A DNA stretch of 64,000 nt from Aureimonas sp. AU22 (lineage in GTDB: Bacteria; Pseudomonadota; Alphaproteobacteria; Rhizobiales; Rhizobiaceae), in assembly GCF_001463745.1 (NCBI RefSeq), contig NZ_BBWJ01000018.1, positions 1 to 64,000 on the forward strand, given 5' to 3'. The stretch's first letter is position 1; every line of letters starts with the position of its first letter. The notes below the pieces were generated by a model. That model saw nothing but the letters and a program-made list of their open reading frames with translations. It searched no databases and was not told the origin of the DNA. The position numbers were made by a program, and so were the translations under genes. Below, piece after piece: positions 37,675 to 46,390 of this stretch.

Positions 37675-38435
37675 ACACGTCCGTGGACTGGCGCGCGGTC
37701 GATCTGGTGATCTTCGACGTCGACGGGACGCTCTACGACCAGTCGCGGCTGCGTCTGCGGATGGCGCTGGAAATGGCCGGAAGCGCTCTGGCCGGCGGGG
37801 GGGCGCGCGATCTTCGCATCGTGCGATCGTACCGCCGCCACCGCGAACGGCTCGCCGAGATGGAGAGCGAGACGTTCGTCGAAAGCCAGTTCGTCGATGT
37901 GGCGGCGGACGTCGACGCAACGCCCGAGCTCGTGCGCAAGGTTGTCGCGGAATGGATGGATCGTCGCCCGTTGCGCCATCTCGCGTCCTCTCGCTATGCG
38001 GGCGTGGAACGGCTCTTCGAAGCGTTGCGGCGTTCCGGACGCGGCATCGCGGTCTTGTCGGATCACCCCGCCGAGGCCAAGCTCGACGCGCTCGGCCTCA
38101 AGTCCGACCTGACCGTCTCGGCTTGCGATCCGAACGTGCGTCGCCTGAAGCCGCATCCGGCAGGGGTGCGGCACATACTTTCCGTGACGGGAACGTTGGC
38201 CCAACGCGCCCTGTTCATCGGGGACCGGTTCGAACGCGATTGGCTGGCTGCCGCACGGGCCCAGGTTCCCGCGCTCATCCGGTCGCGGCTGCGGCACCCA
38301 CGCTGCGCGACCTTTCGGTCGTACCGCTCGGACGTCTTCGCAGCCCTCGGGTGCGATCTCGGTTCCGCTTCGGCCGCCTGGGGCAGTCCACCTGCCGCCC
38401 ACGCCGGTGCCGCGTACCATGCTCGCGAGCTTTGA
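37671..38435 (+). CDS. HAD-superfamily hydrolase (operon gene 4)
   Basis: The protein has 254 residues. HAD motifs: motif I FDVDGTLYDQ (nucleophile Asp and acid Asp), motif II VLSDHPAEAK (Ser), motif III RLKPHPAG (Lys) and motif IV IGDRFERDW. A C1-type cap is inserted after motif I. HAD proteins with D-x-D are mostly phosphatases. It starts inside the UbiA stop codon (4-base overlap) and overlaps the next gene by 17 bp, so the products are made together. The likely task here is removal of the 5-phosphate from the UbiA product; this is inference. Confidence 0.85.
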   Translation: MNTSVDWRAVDLVIFDVDGTLYDQSRLRLRMALEMAGSALAGGGARDLRIVRSYRRHRERLAEMESETFVESQFVDVAADVDATPELVRKVVAEWMDRRPLRHLASSRYAGVERLFEALRRSGRGIAVLSDHPAEAKLDALGLKSDLTVSACDPNVRRLKPHPAGVRHILSVTGTLAQRALFIGDRFERDWLAAARAQVPALIRSRLRHPRCATFRSYRSDVFAALGCDLGSASAAWGSPPAAHAGAAYHAREL

Positions 38436-38787
38436 CCGTTGCGTCGGCGCCATCGCCGAAGTCGTCGCGCGGCGCGAACTTGGCGCACCGACGGACTCGC
38501 AGGTCGATGATGTGGCGCGCTTCCTGCGCGAGGTCCTGCGCCAGATGCCCGACTACCTCCGGATCGCGTTCCGCATCCTCACCATCGTCTTCGACGCGTC
38601 CGCGCTCTTGTTCCACGCCAAGCCGTTCCACCGTTTGCCGCTCGGCGCTCGCGCTCGGCTCGTCGATGCCTGGTCGAGGACCGCGGTTCCGTTCGCCCCG
38701 AGCTTCATTGCCTTCTTCGTGACGTTCGGCACCTTCTGCGTCTCCTCGGATCTTCACGGGGGCGAGGATGCCGCCGCGGTTCGATGA
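38419..38787 (+). CDS. Small helical protein preceding GMC oxidoreductase (operon gene 5)
   Basis: The protein has 122 residues from the ATG at 38419; a GTG at 38407 would add 4. No family motif is certain. The sequence is mainly helical (DDVARFLREVLRQMPDYLRI, then FRILTIVFDASALLF and FHRLPLGARARLVDAW), with one moderately hydrophobic stretch near the end (APSFIAFFVTFGTFCV). It resembles the short helical segment joined to the N-terminus of some long-chain alcohol oxidases. It overlaps the HAD gene by 17 bp and the GMC gene by 20 bp. I infer a subunit or anchor of the GMC enzyme. Confidence 0.6.
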   Translation: MLASFDRCVGAIAEVVARRELGAPTDSQVDDVARFLREVLRQMPDYLRIAFRILTIVFDASALLFHAKPFHRLPLGARARLVDAWSRTAVPFAPSFIAFFVTFGTFCVSSDLHGGEDAAAVR

Positions 38788-40228
38788 TCCGCCCCGCAAG
38801 CTATCGACCGACGTCCTCGTCATCGGATCGGGGCCTGGCGGGTGCGTGACCGCGACCGTGCTAGCGGATGCCGGGAAGGATGTCCTGGTTCTGGAGGAAG
38901 GCGCGGACCTTTCGATCCACTCCGCCCCGCATTTCTCCCGCGAGGAGATCCTGCAGAAGTATCGCAACGCCGGCATCGGGCTCGCTCACGGACCGCTGAG
39001 CGTCGCTTATGTCGAAGGGCGGTGCGTGGGAGGTGGCAGCGAGGTCAATCGCGGCCTGTACCATCGCACACCGGACTACGTGCTGGATGAGTGGAGCCGC
39101 GAGTTCGGCGTCGATCGCCTTTCGTCCGAAGTGCTGCGGCCGCATTTCGAAGCCTGCGAAAGCGTCGCCCGGGTGGAAGCTCCTCCGGAGGGGGTGTCGC
39201 GCGTGTCCGCGAAGCTCGGCGACGGTGCGTCGCGTTTGGGATGGGAGGCGACGGTCGCCCAGCGCCTGGTCCGCTACGGTGCGGAGACGAGGGGGCGCGA
39301 TCGCCAGACGATGACCGAGACGTTTGTGCCGCGCTTCCAGTCCAGGGGAGGGCAGCTGATCACGCGAACCCGCGTCGAACGCATGTCCCGCTCGGGGGGA
39401 CGGTGGCATGCTCACGCGCGGCAACACACGGACGACGGCGCGGAACGATCCGTCGAGATCGTCGCGAACACGGTCTTCGTCGCCTGCGGGGCCGTCCAGA
39501 CCCCGGCATTGCTTCGTCGCGCCGGCATCGGTCGCAACATCGGCGACAGCCTGCGCTTTCACCCCATGGTGAAGATCGTGGCGGAGTTTCCCGACGAGGT
39601 GAACCGTCCCGGCGACCTCGATCCGGTGCATCAGGTCAAGGAGTTCGAGCCCACCATCGGCATGGGCTGCTCAGTCACGCGCCGACCGATGCTGAAGCTC
39701 GCCACCGCCCATCTCGGGGACGATTCCGCCTACGTGGACGCGAACTGGCGGCGGATGGGCATCTACTATGCCCAGACCACGGGCGGGCGGGCGAGCGTGC
39801 GCAACCTGCCGTTCATGCGCGATCCCCTGGTCCGCGTCCGCCATTCGACCCAGGACCGGATCGACCTCGCCCGCGCCTTCCGGCTGTTGGCCGAAGCGCT
39901 ATTCGCGGCTGGCGCGCTCGCGCTTTATCCCGCGGTCGCCGGATACCCCGTGCTGCGCTCTCCGCTGGATCTTTGCGGCCTTCCCGACGTGTTCGCCGGG
40001 GCCGACGGCAGCCTGACGTCGGTCCACGTCTTCTCGTCCTGCCCGATGGGCGAAAACGAACGCCGATGCGCCACCGACTCGTTCGGCGCCGTCCGCGATG
40101 TGGACGACCTTCACATCGCCGACGCTTCGCTGCTCTGCGGGCCGACCAGCGTCAATCCGCAGGGAACCGTGATGGCAATCGCCCATCGAAATGCGATCCA
40201 CGCTCTCGAGCGCGGTTTGCGGCACTAG
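38768..40228 (+). CDS. GMC-family flavin oxidoreductase (operon gene 6)
   Basis: The protein has 486 residues. The N-terminal FAD-binding Rossmann motif is DVLVIGSGPGGCVTATVLAD, followed by VEGRCVGGGSEVNRGLYHRT, typical of GMC oxidases and dehydrogenases. The C-terminal substrate domain has the active His in HVFSSCPMGENE and the Asn in GPTSVNPQGTVMAIAHRNA. GMC enzymes oxidise alcohols to aldehydes or ketones. There is no signal peptide. It starts within the previous gene and leads into the flippase after 17 bp. With a class III aminotransferase in the operon, oxidation of a primary alcohol followed by amination is a coherent reading. Confidence 0.88.
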   Translation: MPPRFDDPPRKLSTDVLVIGSGPGGCVTATVLADAGKDVLVLEEGADLSIHSAPHFSREEILQKYRNAGIGLAHGPLSVAYVEGRCVGGGSEVNRGLYHRTPDYVLDEWSREFGVDRLSSEVLRPHFEACESVARVEAPPEGVSRVSAKLGDGASRLGWEATVAQRLVRYGAETRGRDRQTMTETFVPRFQSRGGQLITRTRVERMSRSGGRWHAHARQHTDDGAERSVEIVANTVFVACGAVQTPALLRRAGIGRNIGDSLRFHPMVKIVAEFPDEVNRPGDLDPVHQVKEFEPTIGMGCSVTRRPMLKLATAHLGDDSAYVDANWRRMGIYYAQTTGGRASVRNLPFMRDPLVRVRHSTQDRIDLARAFRLLAEALFAAGALALYPAVAGYPVLRSPLDLCGLPDVFAGADGSLTSVHVFSSCPMGENERRCATDSFGAVRDVDDLHIADASLLCGPTSVNPQGTVMAIAHRNAIHALERGLRH

Positions 40229-40245
40229 GAGAGCGAGGACGGGTC

Positions 40246-41361
40246 ATGAGCGACGTTCGACCGCCTGCTGCCCCGGTTCACTTTTCCCCTGGTGAGCTCA
40301 GTGCGCTTCCGGCCGTCCCGATATCGCTGCGTTCCCGCGTCCGCCTGTTCCTCGATCGTCACGCGGCGTCCGGCCTGCGTGTCGGGCTGGGATTGCTGCT
40401 CGGCGCCGTCTTCACGGCGCTGGTTCTTCGAACGGTCGATCTCGACGCGGTCTACGACCTGCTTGCGAAGGCCTCCGTCCTCCCGGTGGTGGTGGGCTTG
40501 TGCGCCTTCGTTCTCGACTTCGTTCTGCGCGCCGCTCGGTTCTCCTGGATGTTGCGGTTGGCGATGGGGCAACCTGTTCCGCTTCGTCGCTCGGTTGGCC
40601 CCTACATCGCGAGCTTCGGCGTAAGCGACATTCTTCCCCTGCGGATCGGCGACGGGTTCCGGATCCTCTGGTTCAGCCGTCGCTTCGTGATTCCGGTCGG
40701 CACCTTGGCCGGAACCATGATCATGGAGCGCGTCTTCGATCTCCTCACGATCGTGATCCTGTGCGGCCTCTGCCTCGCGTGGGTGGACGTGCCCGAGGCG
40801 ACGCTCCTCGTGCAGGTGCTCCTACTCGCTCTCGCGGTCTCCCTCGTCGGCGGGTTGTGTCTTCTGTTCGGCCCGTCGTTGCTCGCGAGAGCCCTTGGGT
40901 ACCTGTCCCGGCGTTTCCGCATCGCCTTCCTGGATCGCCCGGTTGCGTTTCTCCAGGTGAGCGCGCAAGCCATCGGCAGCGTGAGATCATGGCGTCACGT
41001 TGGGTCGCTCGCCGTCCTTTCGCTTGGTCTATGGCTTCTGGAGAGCGTCGCCATGATCGGGGCTTGGGTCAGCCTCGGAGGCGATGTCGGCGCCTGGCTC
41101 AAACCGCTTCTGGCTTTCTCGTTCAGCACGCTCGGCACGATGGTGCCAAGCCTTCCCGGTCATTTCGGCACATTCGAGTTCTTCGGGCTGCAGGCGTTCA
41201 AACTCGGCGCCGTGGACGAGAACATGGCCGCTGCCGTCCTGCTCCTCGCCCACCTCGTCATCTGGCTCCCGACAGCGCTTTTCGGCATCGGCTGGCTTTT
41301 GCTCGGTGCAAACGTATCGAAAGGGCAGGTGGTCCCTCTCGCCCGCCCGGAGCAGGGTTAA
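40246..41361 (+). CDS. LPG-synthase-TM/flippase-like membrane protein (operon gene 7)
   Basis: The protein has 371 residues with about eight membrane helices and the family segments DFVLRAARFSWMLR, SDILPLRIGDGFRILWFSRR, GTMIMERVFDLLTI and PSLPGHFGTFEFFGLQAFKL. This is the LPG_synthase_TM (flippase-like) family, whose members move or help to move lipids or lipid-linked sugars across membranes, for example MprF and AglD. It lacks the soluble lysyl-transferase part of MprF. As the last gene of the operon it is a good candidate to flip the polyprenyl-linked sugar before the GT-C protein uses it. A small hairpin lies 12 bp after the stop. Confidence 0.8.
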   Translation: MSDVRPPAAPVHFSPGELSALPAVPISLRSRVRLFLDRHAASGLRVGLGLLLGAVFTALVLRTVDLDAVYDLLAKASVLPVVVGLCAFVLDFVLRAARFSWMLRLAMGQPVPLRRSVGPYIASFGVSDILPLRIGDGFRILWFSRRFVIPVGTLAGTMIMERVFDLLTIVILCGLCLAWVDVPEATLLVQVLLLALAVSLVGGLCLLFGPSLLARALGYLSRRFRIAFLDRPVAFLQVSAQAIGSVRSWRHVGSLAVLSLGLWLLESVAMIGAWVSLGGDVGAWLKPLLAFSFSTLGTMVPSLPGHFGTFEFFGLQAFKLGAVDENMAAAVLLLAHLVIWLPTALFGIGWLLLGANVSKGQVVPLARPEQG

Positions 41362-41373
41362 GTTCGCGTCGGT

Positions 41374-41388
41374 TCCCTCACGGAGGGA
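41374..41388 (+). other. Short hairpin after the seven-gene operon
   Basis: TCCCTC-ACG-GAGGGA, 12 bp after the flippase stop. No T-run follows, so termination is uncertain; it may protect the operon mRNA end. Confidence 0.35.
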
Positions 41389-41518
41389 TCGGACCGGGAC
41401 GTGCGGCCAATCATCGCCTGTCTTGGCGACTTGTCGACAGCCCCTTCGACCGTCCCAGTTTGTCGGATGAGGGCGGGGCGTTCGTGGCGCCGCAAGGCCA
41501 AGGGACGCGCAGTTTTCC

Positions 41519-43045
41519 ATGGAAGCATCCAGACACATGACCGGCCTTCCGGTCCTGCCCGAAGCCGCACGCGCCTATCGCGACGCGTTACCGAAGGGCC
41601 GCTTCGTCGGGTTTCCGTTGCACGGTCTGGATCGGACCGGCGTTCGTGCCTGGAAGGTCGCCCTGTTCCTCGACGACGCCGCGGCTCTCCCCGGCAACCT
41701 GCCGTCCGGCTACGGCTACGGCTTCGACGACGACACGGCGCTGATCGGCGCCTTCGCGGAGATCGCCGAAGCCATCCTGCCGACGCTGCGCCTGATGGAC
41801 GAGCCGCGCTGGATCGACAGCTATCTCGCCTTGCGCGCGGAGCGAGGCGAGGGCGCGATCGTCGATCCGCTGACGCTTTGCCTTCCGGCCGGAAGCCCGG
41901 TGACGCACGACACGCCGCTCGCCTGGATCGAAGCGCGGCGGCGGCGGACGGGCGAGCCCGTGCTGGTGCCCATGGATGTGGCGGCGACGGATTATTTCGA
42001 GCTTCCCGCGGGCTACCAGCCGTTCACCACGCTGATCACCAATGGACTGGGCGCAGGCCCCGATCTCGAGTGGGCCATGGGCCATGGCATCCTCGAGCTC
42101 CTCCAGCGAGACGGCAACGGCCTCGGGTTCCGCGCTCTCGACAAGGGGATCGTCCTCGACATCGATCCGGCGGATCTCGACGACCAGACGCGCGGGCTTC
42201 TGCAACACCTCGATGCCGTCGGGATCGAGGTCATCGCGAAGTTCGCCAGCGACGAGTTCGGGCTGGCGAACGTCTACGTCATCGGCTTCGATCGGCCGGG
42301 CTTCGGGCCCCGCACGCCGATCATGCTGTCGGCCTGCGGCGAGGCCTGCGATCCCGATCGCGCCACGGCGCTGCGCAAGGCGCTCTTGGAGTTCTGCTCG
42401 GCGCGCGTTCGCAAGAGCTACGCACACGGACCCATGAGCGAAGCGCGGAGCGTCGCCCCGGCAGGCTTCATCGAGGACTTCCTCGACCAGGCGATGCCGA
42501 GCCTCGTGGGCGGCGAGAGCCGTGCCTTCACCACCATGCGCGATTGGTCGACGCGTGAAGCCGATAGCCTGAAGACCGCGCTGGACGGCTCGGTCTACGC
42601 CCGCCGGTCCACCAAGCCGTTCCGCGAACTTCCCGCGACGCCGCTTCCCACGAGCCGCGAGCGCGGGCGCTTTGCGGCCGAAGCGCTGGAAGCGGCCGGC
42701 TTCGACGTTCTCGTCGTCGACGGCTCGCCGCGCGACGGAAGCGTCGGCGTCGCCAAGGTCATCGTGCCCGGTCTCGAGGTCGAGACGATGAGCTACTATC
42801 GGATCGGGGAGCGCAACACGCGCCGTCTGATCGAGGCGGGAAGCGATCTCGTGCGTTTCGGCGGGGAAAGCGAGACATTGCGCCCGGTGCGACTGACGCC
42901 GGAAGCACTGGAACGCCTCGGCGGACGTCAGCCGCTTCTCGACACGGCGGCGGTGGATCGCGCGGTCGGGCCGCTCTATCCGCTGTATCGCGAGCCGGAA
43001 GCTCTCCACGTCGCCTGGAGCCTGGAACAGCCGGCCACTCGCTAG
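41519..43045 (+). CDS. YcaO-domain protein without an adjacent TfuA or peptide gene
   Basis: The protein has 508 residues; an ATG at 41537 would remove 6. The YcaO domain is seen in GFDDDTALIGAFAEIAEAIL, TTLITNGLGAGPDLEWAMGH and GILELLQRDGNGLGFR. The last keeps the E-x3-x-R-D frame but has Gln where E. coli YcaO has Glu (ERD). YcaO proteins activate a peptide amide with ATP to form azolines, thioamides or amidines, or help RimO on ribosomal protein S12. No TfuA gene, dehydrogenase or clear precursor peptide lies beside it. Its stop overlaps that of a sugar permease gene by 4 bases. The function is open. Confidence 0.75.
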   Translation: MEASRHMTGLPVLPEAARAYRDALPKGRFVGFPLHGLDRTGVRAWKVALFLDDAAALPGNLPSGYGYGFDDDTALIGAFAEIAEAILPTLRLMDEPRWIDSYLALRAERGEGAIVDPLTLCLPAGSPVTHDTPLAWIEARRRRTGEPVLVPMDVAATDYFELPAGYQPFTTLITNGLGAGPDLEWAMGHGILELLQRDGNGLGFRALDKGIVLDIDPADLDDQTRGLLQHLDAVGIEVIAKFASDEFGLANVYVIGFDRPGFGPRTPIMLSACGEACDPDRATALRKALLEFCSARVRKSYAHGPMSEARSVAPAGFIEDFLDQAMPSLVGGESRAFTTMRDWSTREADSLKTALDGSVYARRSTKPFRELPATPLPTSRERGRFAAEALEAAGFDVLVVDGSPRDGSVGVAKVIVPGLEVETMSYYRIGERNTRRLIEAGSDLVRFGGESETLRPVRLTPEALERLGGRQPLLDTAAVDRAVGPLYPLYREPEALHVAWSLEQPATR

Positions 43046-43938
43046 CCGACCCGGCGAGCGGTTCCGGTCAGCGCGCTGACGTAGAACCGCTGCAGCATGA
43101 GGAAGGCGACGATCACCGGGGCGATGGTGACGAGGATCATCGCCTGCTGCAGCGAAAGCTGGCTTTCCGTGTCGAACGCCCCGCGCACCATGTAGATGCC
43201 GATCGGCGCGGTCTGCAGGTCGGGTGCGCTCTGCGTGACCGTGAGCGTCCAGGCGACCTCGTTCCAGTGGTAGACGAATACGAAGAGCGCCAGCGTCGCC
43301 GCGGCCGGCCGCACGATGGGCAGGACGATGGACCAGAGGATGCGCCATTCGCCCGCCCCGTCCATGCGGGCGGCCTCCAGGAGATCGTCCGGCACGCCGA
43401 TCATGAACTGTCGCATCAGGAAGACGCCGTACCACGAGACGGAGAACGGAAGGATCAGCGCGGCATAGGTCCCGAGCAAGCCTGTTCCACCCTGGCCGAG
43501 AAGGTCGTTGCCACCCATCAGCGGCCAGTAGCGCAGGATGAAGACCAGGGGGATCAGGAACAGGAAGAACGGAAAGAGCTGGGCGACGATCACGAAGCGA
43601 AGGATCGTATCCCGTCCCCGGAAGCGGAACTTCGCGAGCGCATAGCCTGCCGTGACGCTGGTGGCGACCTGCAGGAGCGTGATCGAGACCGTGACGACCA
43701 CGCTGTTGAAGATCCACAGCGCCAGCGGATAGCGTTCGAAGACGTCGGTGAAGTTGCTCCAGACCGGGGTTGCGGGAAAGTAGGGCGGCGGGCGCATCAG
43801 CCGCTCGGCCGGCGTGCGCAGCGCGCCGAGCAGGAGGTCGATGAACGGCACCGTCATCAGAAGCGCGCCGAGGGTAAGCGTCGCGACGGCGGCGACACGC
43901 CAAGGCGAGCGCCGGCGCGTCGGCAACTTGTTTGGCAT
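43042..43938 (-). CDS. Carbohydrate ABC transporter permease, MalG type
   Basis: The protein has 298 residues and six membrane helices. The EAA loop that docks the ATPase is LLEAARMDGAGEWRILWSIV, typical of CUT1 sugar importers. Other segments are GYALAKFRFRGRDTILRFVI and LFVFVYHWNEVAWTL. I chose the ATG at 43938 because the upstream permease stop (TGA) overlaps it as TGATG, showing translational coupling. The substrate is unknown. No ATPase gene of this system is seen in the window. Confidence 0.92.
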   Translation of the reverse strand: MPNKLPTRRRSPWRVAAVATLTLGALLMTVPFIDLLLGALRTPAERLMRPPPYFPATPVWSNFTDVFERYPLALWIFNSVVVTVSITLLQVATSVTAGYALAKFRFRGRDTILRFVIVAQLFPFFLFLIPLVFILRYWPLMGGNDLLGQGGTGLLGTYAALILPFSVSWYGVFLMRQFMIGVPDDLLEAARMDGAGEWRILWSIVLPIVRPAAATLALFVFVYHWNEVAWTLTVTQSAPDLQTAPIGIYMVRGAFDTESQLSLQQAMILVTIAPVIVAFLMLQRFYVSALTGTARRVG

Positions 43939-44810
43939 CACCACGCTTCCAGCCCGCCCCGTCGCATCAACCTCAGCTGGAGGAGCGCGACGGCGAACAC
44001 GATCGCGAGCAGGATGTAGGCGCCGGCCGACGCGAGCCCGAGGCGCAGGTCGGCGAAGGCCATCGTATAGAGGTGGAGCGCGGCGACATTGGTCGTGTTG
44101 ACCGGCCCCCCGCCGGTCAGCACTAGCATCAGAGCGAAATAGCCGACGCCCTTGATCATGTTGGTCATCACCACCAGCAGGATCGTCGGCTTCAAAAGTG
44201 GCAGCGTGATGTACCAGAACACGCGCAGCGGTCCCGCACCGTCCATCTCCGCCGCCTCCTCGCAGGCCTCGTCGATGCCGTCGAGACCGGATGCGAGCAG
44301 CATCATGTCCTGCCCGACATGGAACCAGACGAAGACGACGACGAGCGCCGACATCGCGAAGGCGGGATCGGCGAGCCAGGCCGGCCCGGCGATGCCGAGG
44401 CCCGCCAGGAGCCGGTTGACGAGCCCGTAGGGGTCGGCCAGCAGGAACTGCCAGATATAGGCGATCGCCACGACATTGGTGACGGTCGGAAGCCAGAAGG
44501 CGCTGCGCCAGAGGCGTTTGAAACGACTGTGGCGAAAGGCGAGCGCAAGGCCAAGCGCCAGCGGTACGCCGACGGCGATCGTCGCGCCCACGAACGCGGC
44601 GGTGTTGCGCAAGGACGCGTAGAAGAGGGGATCGCGCGTCAGGAGATAGCGATAGTTCGCCAGCCCGACGAAACGCGGAGGAGCCAGCGAGTTCCAGGTG
44701 GCGAAGCTGAGCCCGAGCGAGAGAAGCAGAGGCAAGACGAAGAACGCCGTCCCCAGAACGAGGGTCGGCGCTAGAAACAGGTACGGTGCGAGCCGTTTGC
44801 CCAGCGTCAT
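43938..44810 (-). CDS. Carbohydrate ABC transporter permease, MalF type
   Basis: The protein has 290 residues and six membrane helices, starting MTLGKRLAPYLFLAPTLVLG. The EAA loop reads CEEAAEMDGAGPLRVFWYIT, and a helix precedes it with VFVWFHVGQDMMLLASGL. It forms the translocation channel with the following MalG-type protein, to which it is coupled by a one-base overlap. It follows the binding protein gene after 43 bp. The pair probably imports a sugar or sugar derivative at the inner membrane. Confidence 0.92.
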   Translation of the reverse strand: MTLGKRLAPYLFLAPTLVLGTAFFVLPLLLSLGLSFATWNSLAPPRFVGLANYRYLLTRDPLFYASLRNTAAFVGATIAVGVPLALGLALAFRHSRFKRLWRSAFWLPTVTNVVAIAYIWQFLLADPYGLVNRLLAGLGIAGPAWLADPAFAMSALVVVFVWFHVGQDMMLLASGLDGIDEACEEAAEMDGAGPLRVFWYITLPLLKPTILLVVMTNMIKGVGYFALMLVLTGGGPVNTTNVAALHLYTMAFADLRLGLASAGAYILLAIVFAVALLQLRLMRRGGLEAW

Positions 44811-44853
44811 GCGGCTCGGTGCGTCTCTGCGATGGTCCGGCGAACAGCCGGCC

Positions 44854-46119
44854 TCACTGCGGCAGGGCCAGAAGGTCGGTGATCTCCTGATCGGCCTTGG
44901 CAAGCGCGTCGGCCGGGGTCATCCGGCCGAGCCAGGCCTCTTCGATCTGCGTGCGCAGGACGCGATCGACTTCGGCGGTCTGCGCGATGTTGGGGTCGCT
45001 GAGCGCACGACCCGAGCGCAGCGCTTCGACGAACGGAGCCGTGAACGCGTCTCCGAACTCGGCCTGAGAGGCGGCGAGGTCCGCCTTGTTGGCCGAGAGG
45101 CTGCCGAGCGAGACCAGCATGTCGCCGACGCAGGAGCGCTTGCCCTCGCCCTGCGGACTGTGCAGCCAGCGCAGAAGGGCCCAGGCTTCCGGCTGATGCG
45201 GGCTCTTGGCGTCCACGCCTTGGTAGAAGGAATACTGGTACGTCTTCCAGTCCGGGCCGCCGGGGATCGGCGCGACGCCGACCGTCTCGTCCATCTTGTC
45301 GCCGAGCCCTTCGCGCATCAACTGCTTCATCCAGTTGGCGCCCGTGATCATGCCGATGCGCCCGGCGGGAAAATCGCGGATCTGGTGGGACGCGCTCGTC
45401 AACCCTTCGCGGAACAGGCGCGCCTGACCTTCCAGCACCTCGACGGCTGCCGGTTCGGTCAGGTGCGTGCCTTCGAGATCGTCGGTCAGGATGCTGCTGC
45501 CCTTCGAGAACAGAAGCGTGCGGAAGGGATGAGCGGCGTTCGCCACGCTCGGTCCGAAGGCATAGCCCGCAACCTCGACACGGCCGAGGCTGTCGCGCTT
45601 GGTGATCTTGGCGGCCGCGTCCATCAAGGACGCCCAGTCCTTGGGCGGCTCGGCGATGCCGGCCTCTGCGAACAGCTTCTTGTTGTAGATGAGCATGTAG
45701 AGGGCGACTTCCGCCGGGATGCCCCAGAGCCGATCATCGATCAACGCAGATTGGACCGTGCTGGCTTCGAAATTCTCGCCGATGAAGTCCGCGATGTCCT
45801 GAGGCGGTTCGGCCAGGATCGCGTTGTCGACGAGGCGTTTTCCCCAGATCGAGTAGACGTTGTATATATCGGGGTGCGCGCCGGCGACCTGCGACGTCAT
45901 GACGTTCTGCATGAAATCCGCGATCGGCGTCTGGCGGTATTCGATTTTGACGCCGGGATGCTCGGTTTCGTACCGTCGGAAGCACGCCGTGAGCGGCGCC
46001 ATCTCGCTGTCGGTATAGTGCGCGGCGAAGGTCAAAGTGACCGGTGTCTGCGCCGTCGCCGCGGGAACGGCCGCGAGCACCGAAAGGAGCGTGATCGCTG
46101 CAGCCTTGGTTTTCTTCAT
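44854..46119 (-). CDS. Extracellular solute-binding protein, CUT1 sugar family
   Basis: The protein has 421 residues from the ATG at 46119; an ATG at 46134 is also possible. The signal peptide is MKKTKAAAITLLSVLAAVPA. The mature part has family 1 binding protein features: VTLTFAAHYTDSEMAPLTAC, DIYNVYSIWGKRLVDNAI, GIPAEVALYMLIYNKKLF and FPAGRIGMITGANWMKQLM. It catches the substrate in the periplasm for the two permeases downstream. It is the first gene of this three-gene operon. The substrate cannot be read; sugars or glycerol-type compounds are usual. Confidence 0.92.
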   Translation of the reverse strand: MKKTKAAAITLLSVLAAVPAATAQTPVTLTFAAHYTDSEMAPLTACFRRYETEHPGVKIEYRQTPIADFMQNVMTSQVAGAHPDIYNVYSIWGKRLVDNAILAEPPQDIADFIGENFEASTVQSALIDDRLWGIPAEVALYMLIYNKKLFAEAGIAEPPKDWASLMDAAAKITKRDSLGRVEVAGYAFGPSVANAAHPFRTLLFSKGSSILTDDLEGTHLTEPAAVEVLEGQARLFREGLTSASHQIRDFPAGRIGMITGANWMKQLMREGLGDKMDETVGVAPIPGGPDWKTYQYSFYQGVDAKSPHQPEAWALLRWLHSPQGEGKRSCVGDMLVSLGSLSANKADLAASQAEFGDAFTAPFVEALRSGRALSDPNIAQTAEVDRVLRTQIEEAWLGRMTPADALAKADQEITDLLALPQ

Positions 46120-46390
46120 CGAATCCGTCCGCATCGATCCCAAACTGACGCGACCATGCCGTATCCCGCCGGTTCGCAAAACCTGCGAGACGACCTTCCC
46201 CGGCGGTCGGGACGTTATGTCGCGAACTGGCATGTCGGGCGTAGTGGGGCACCAGTAGCCCCTGCGGCACCGCTCGTTCCTGCGAAGGCGAGCGCGCCGA
46301 TCGCCGCACGCTCGTCTCCTCCGGCGGCCGGCACAAAGGATCCGGCGCTTCCGCGATCCGACACGACGGACGGGTGTCGACGCTCCCAAA

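Noticed and set aside
41588-43903. Long minus-strand frame across the YcaO gene and a permease gene
   Set aside because: It is antisense to the YcaO gene and out of frame with the permease; composition typical of a shadow.
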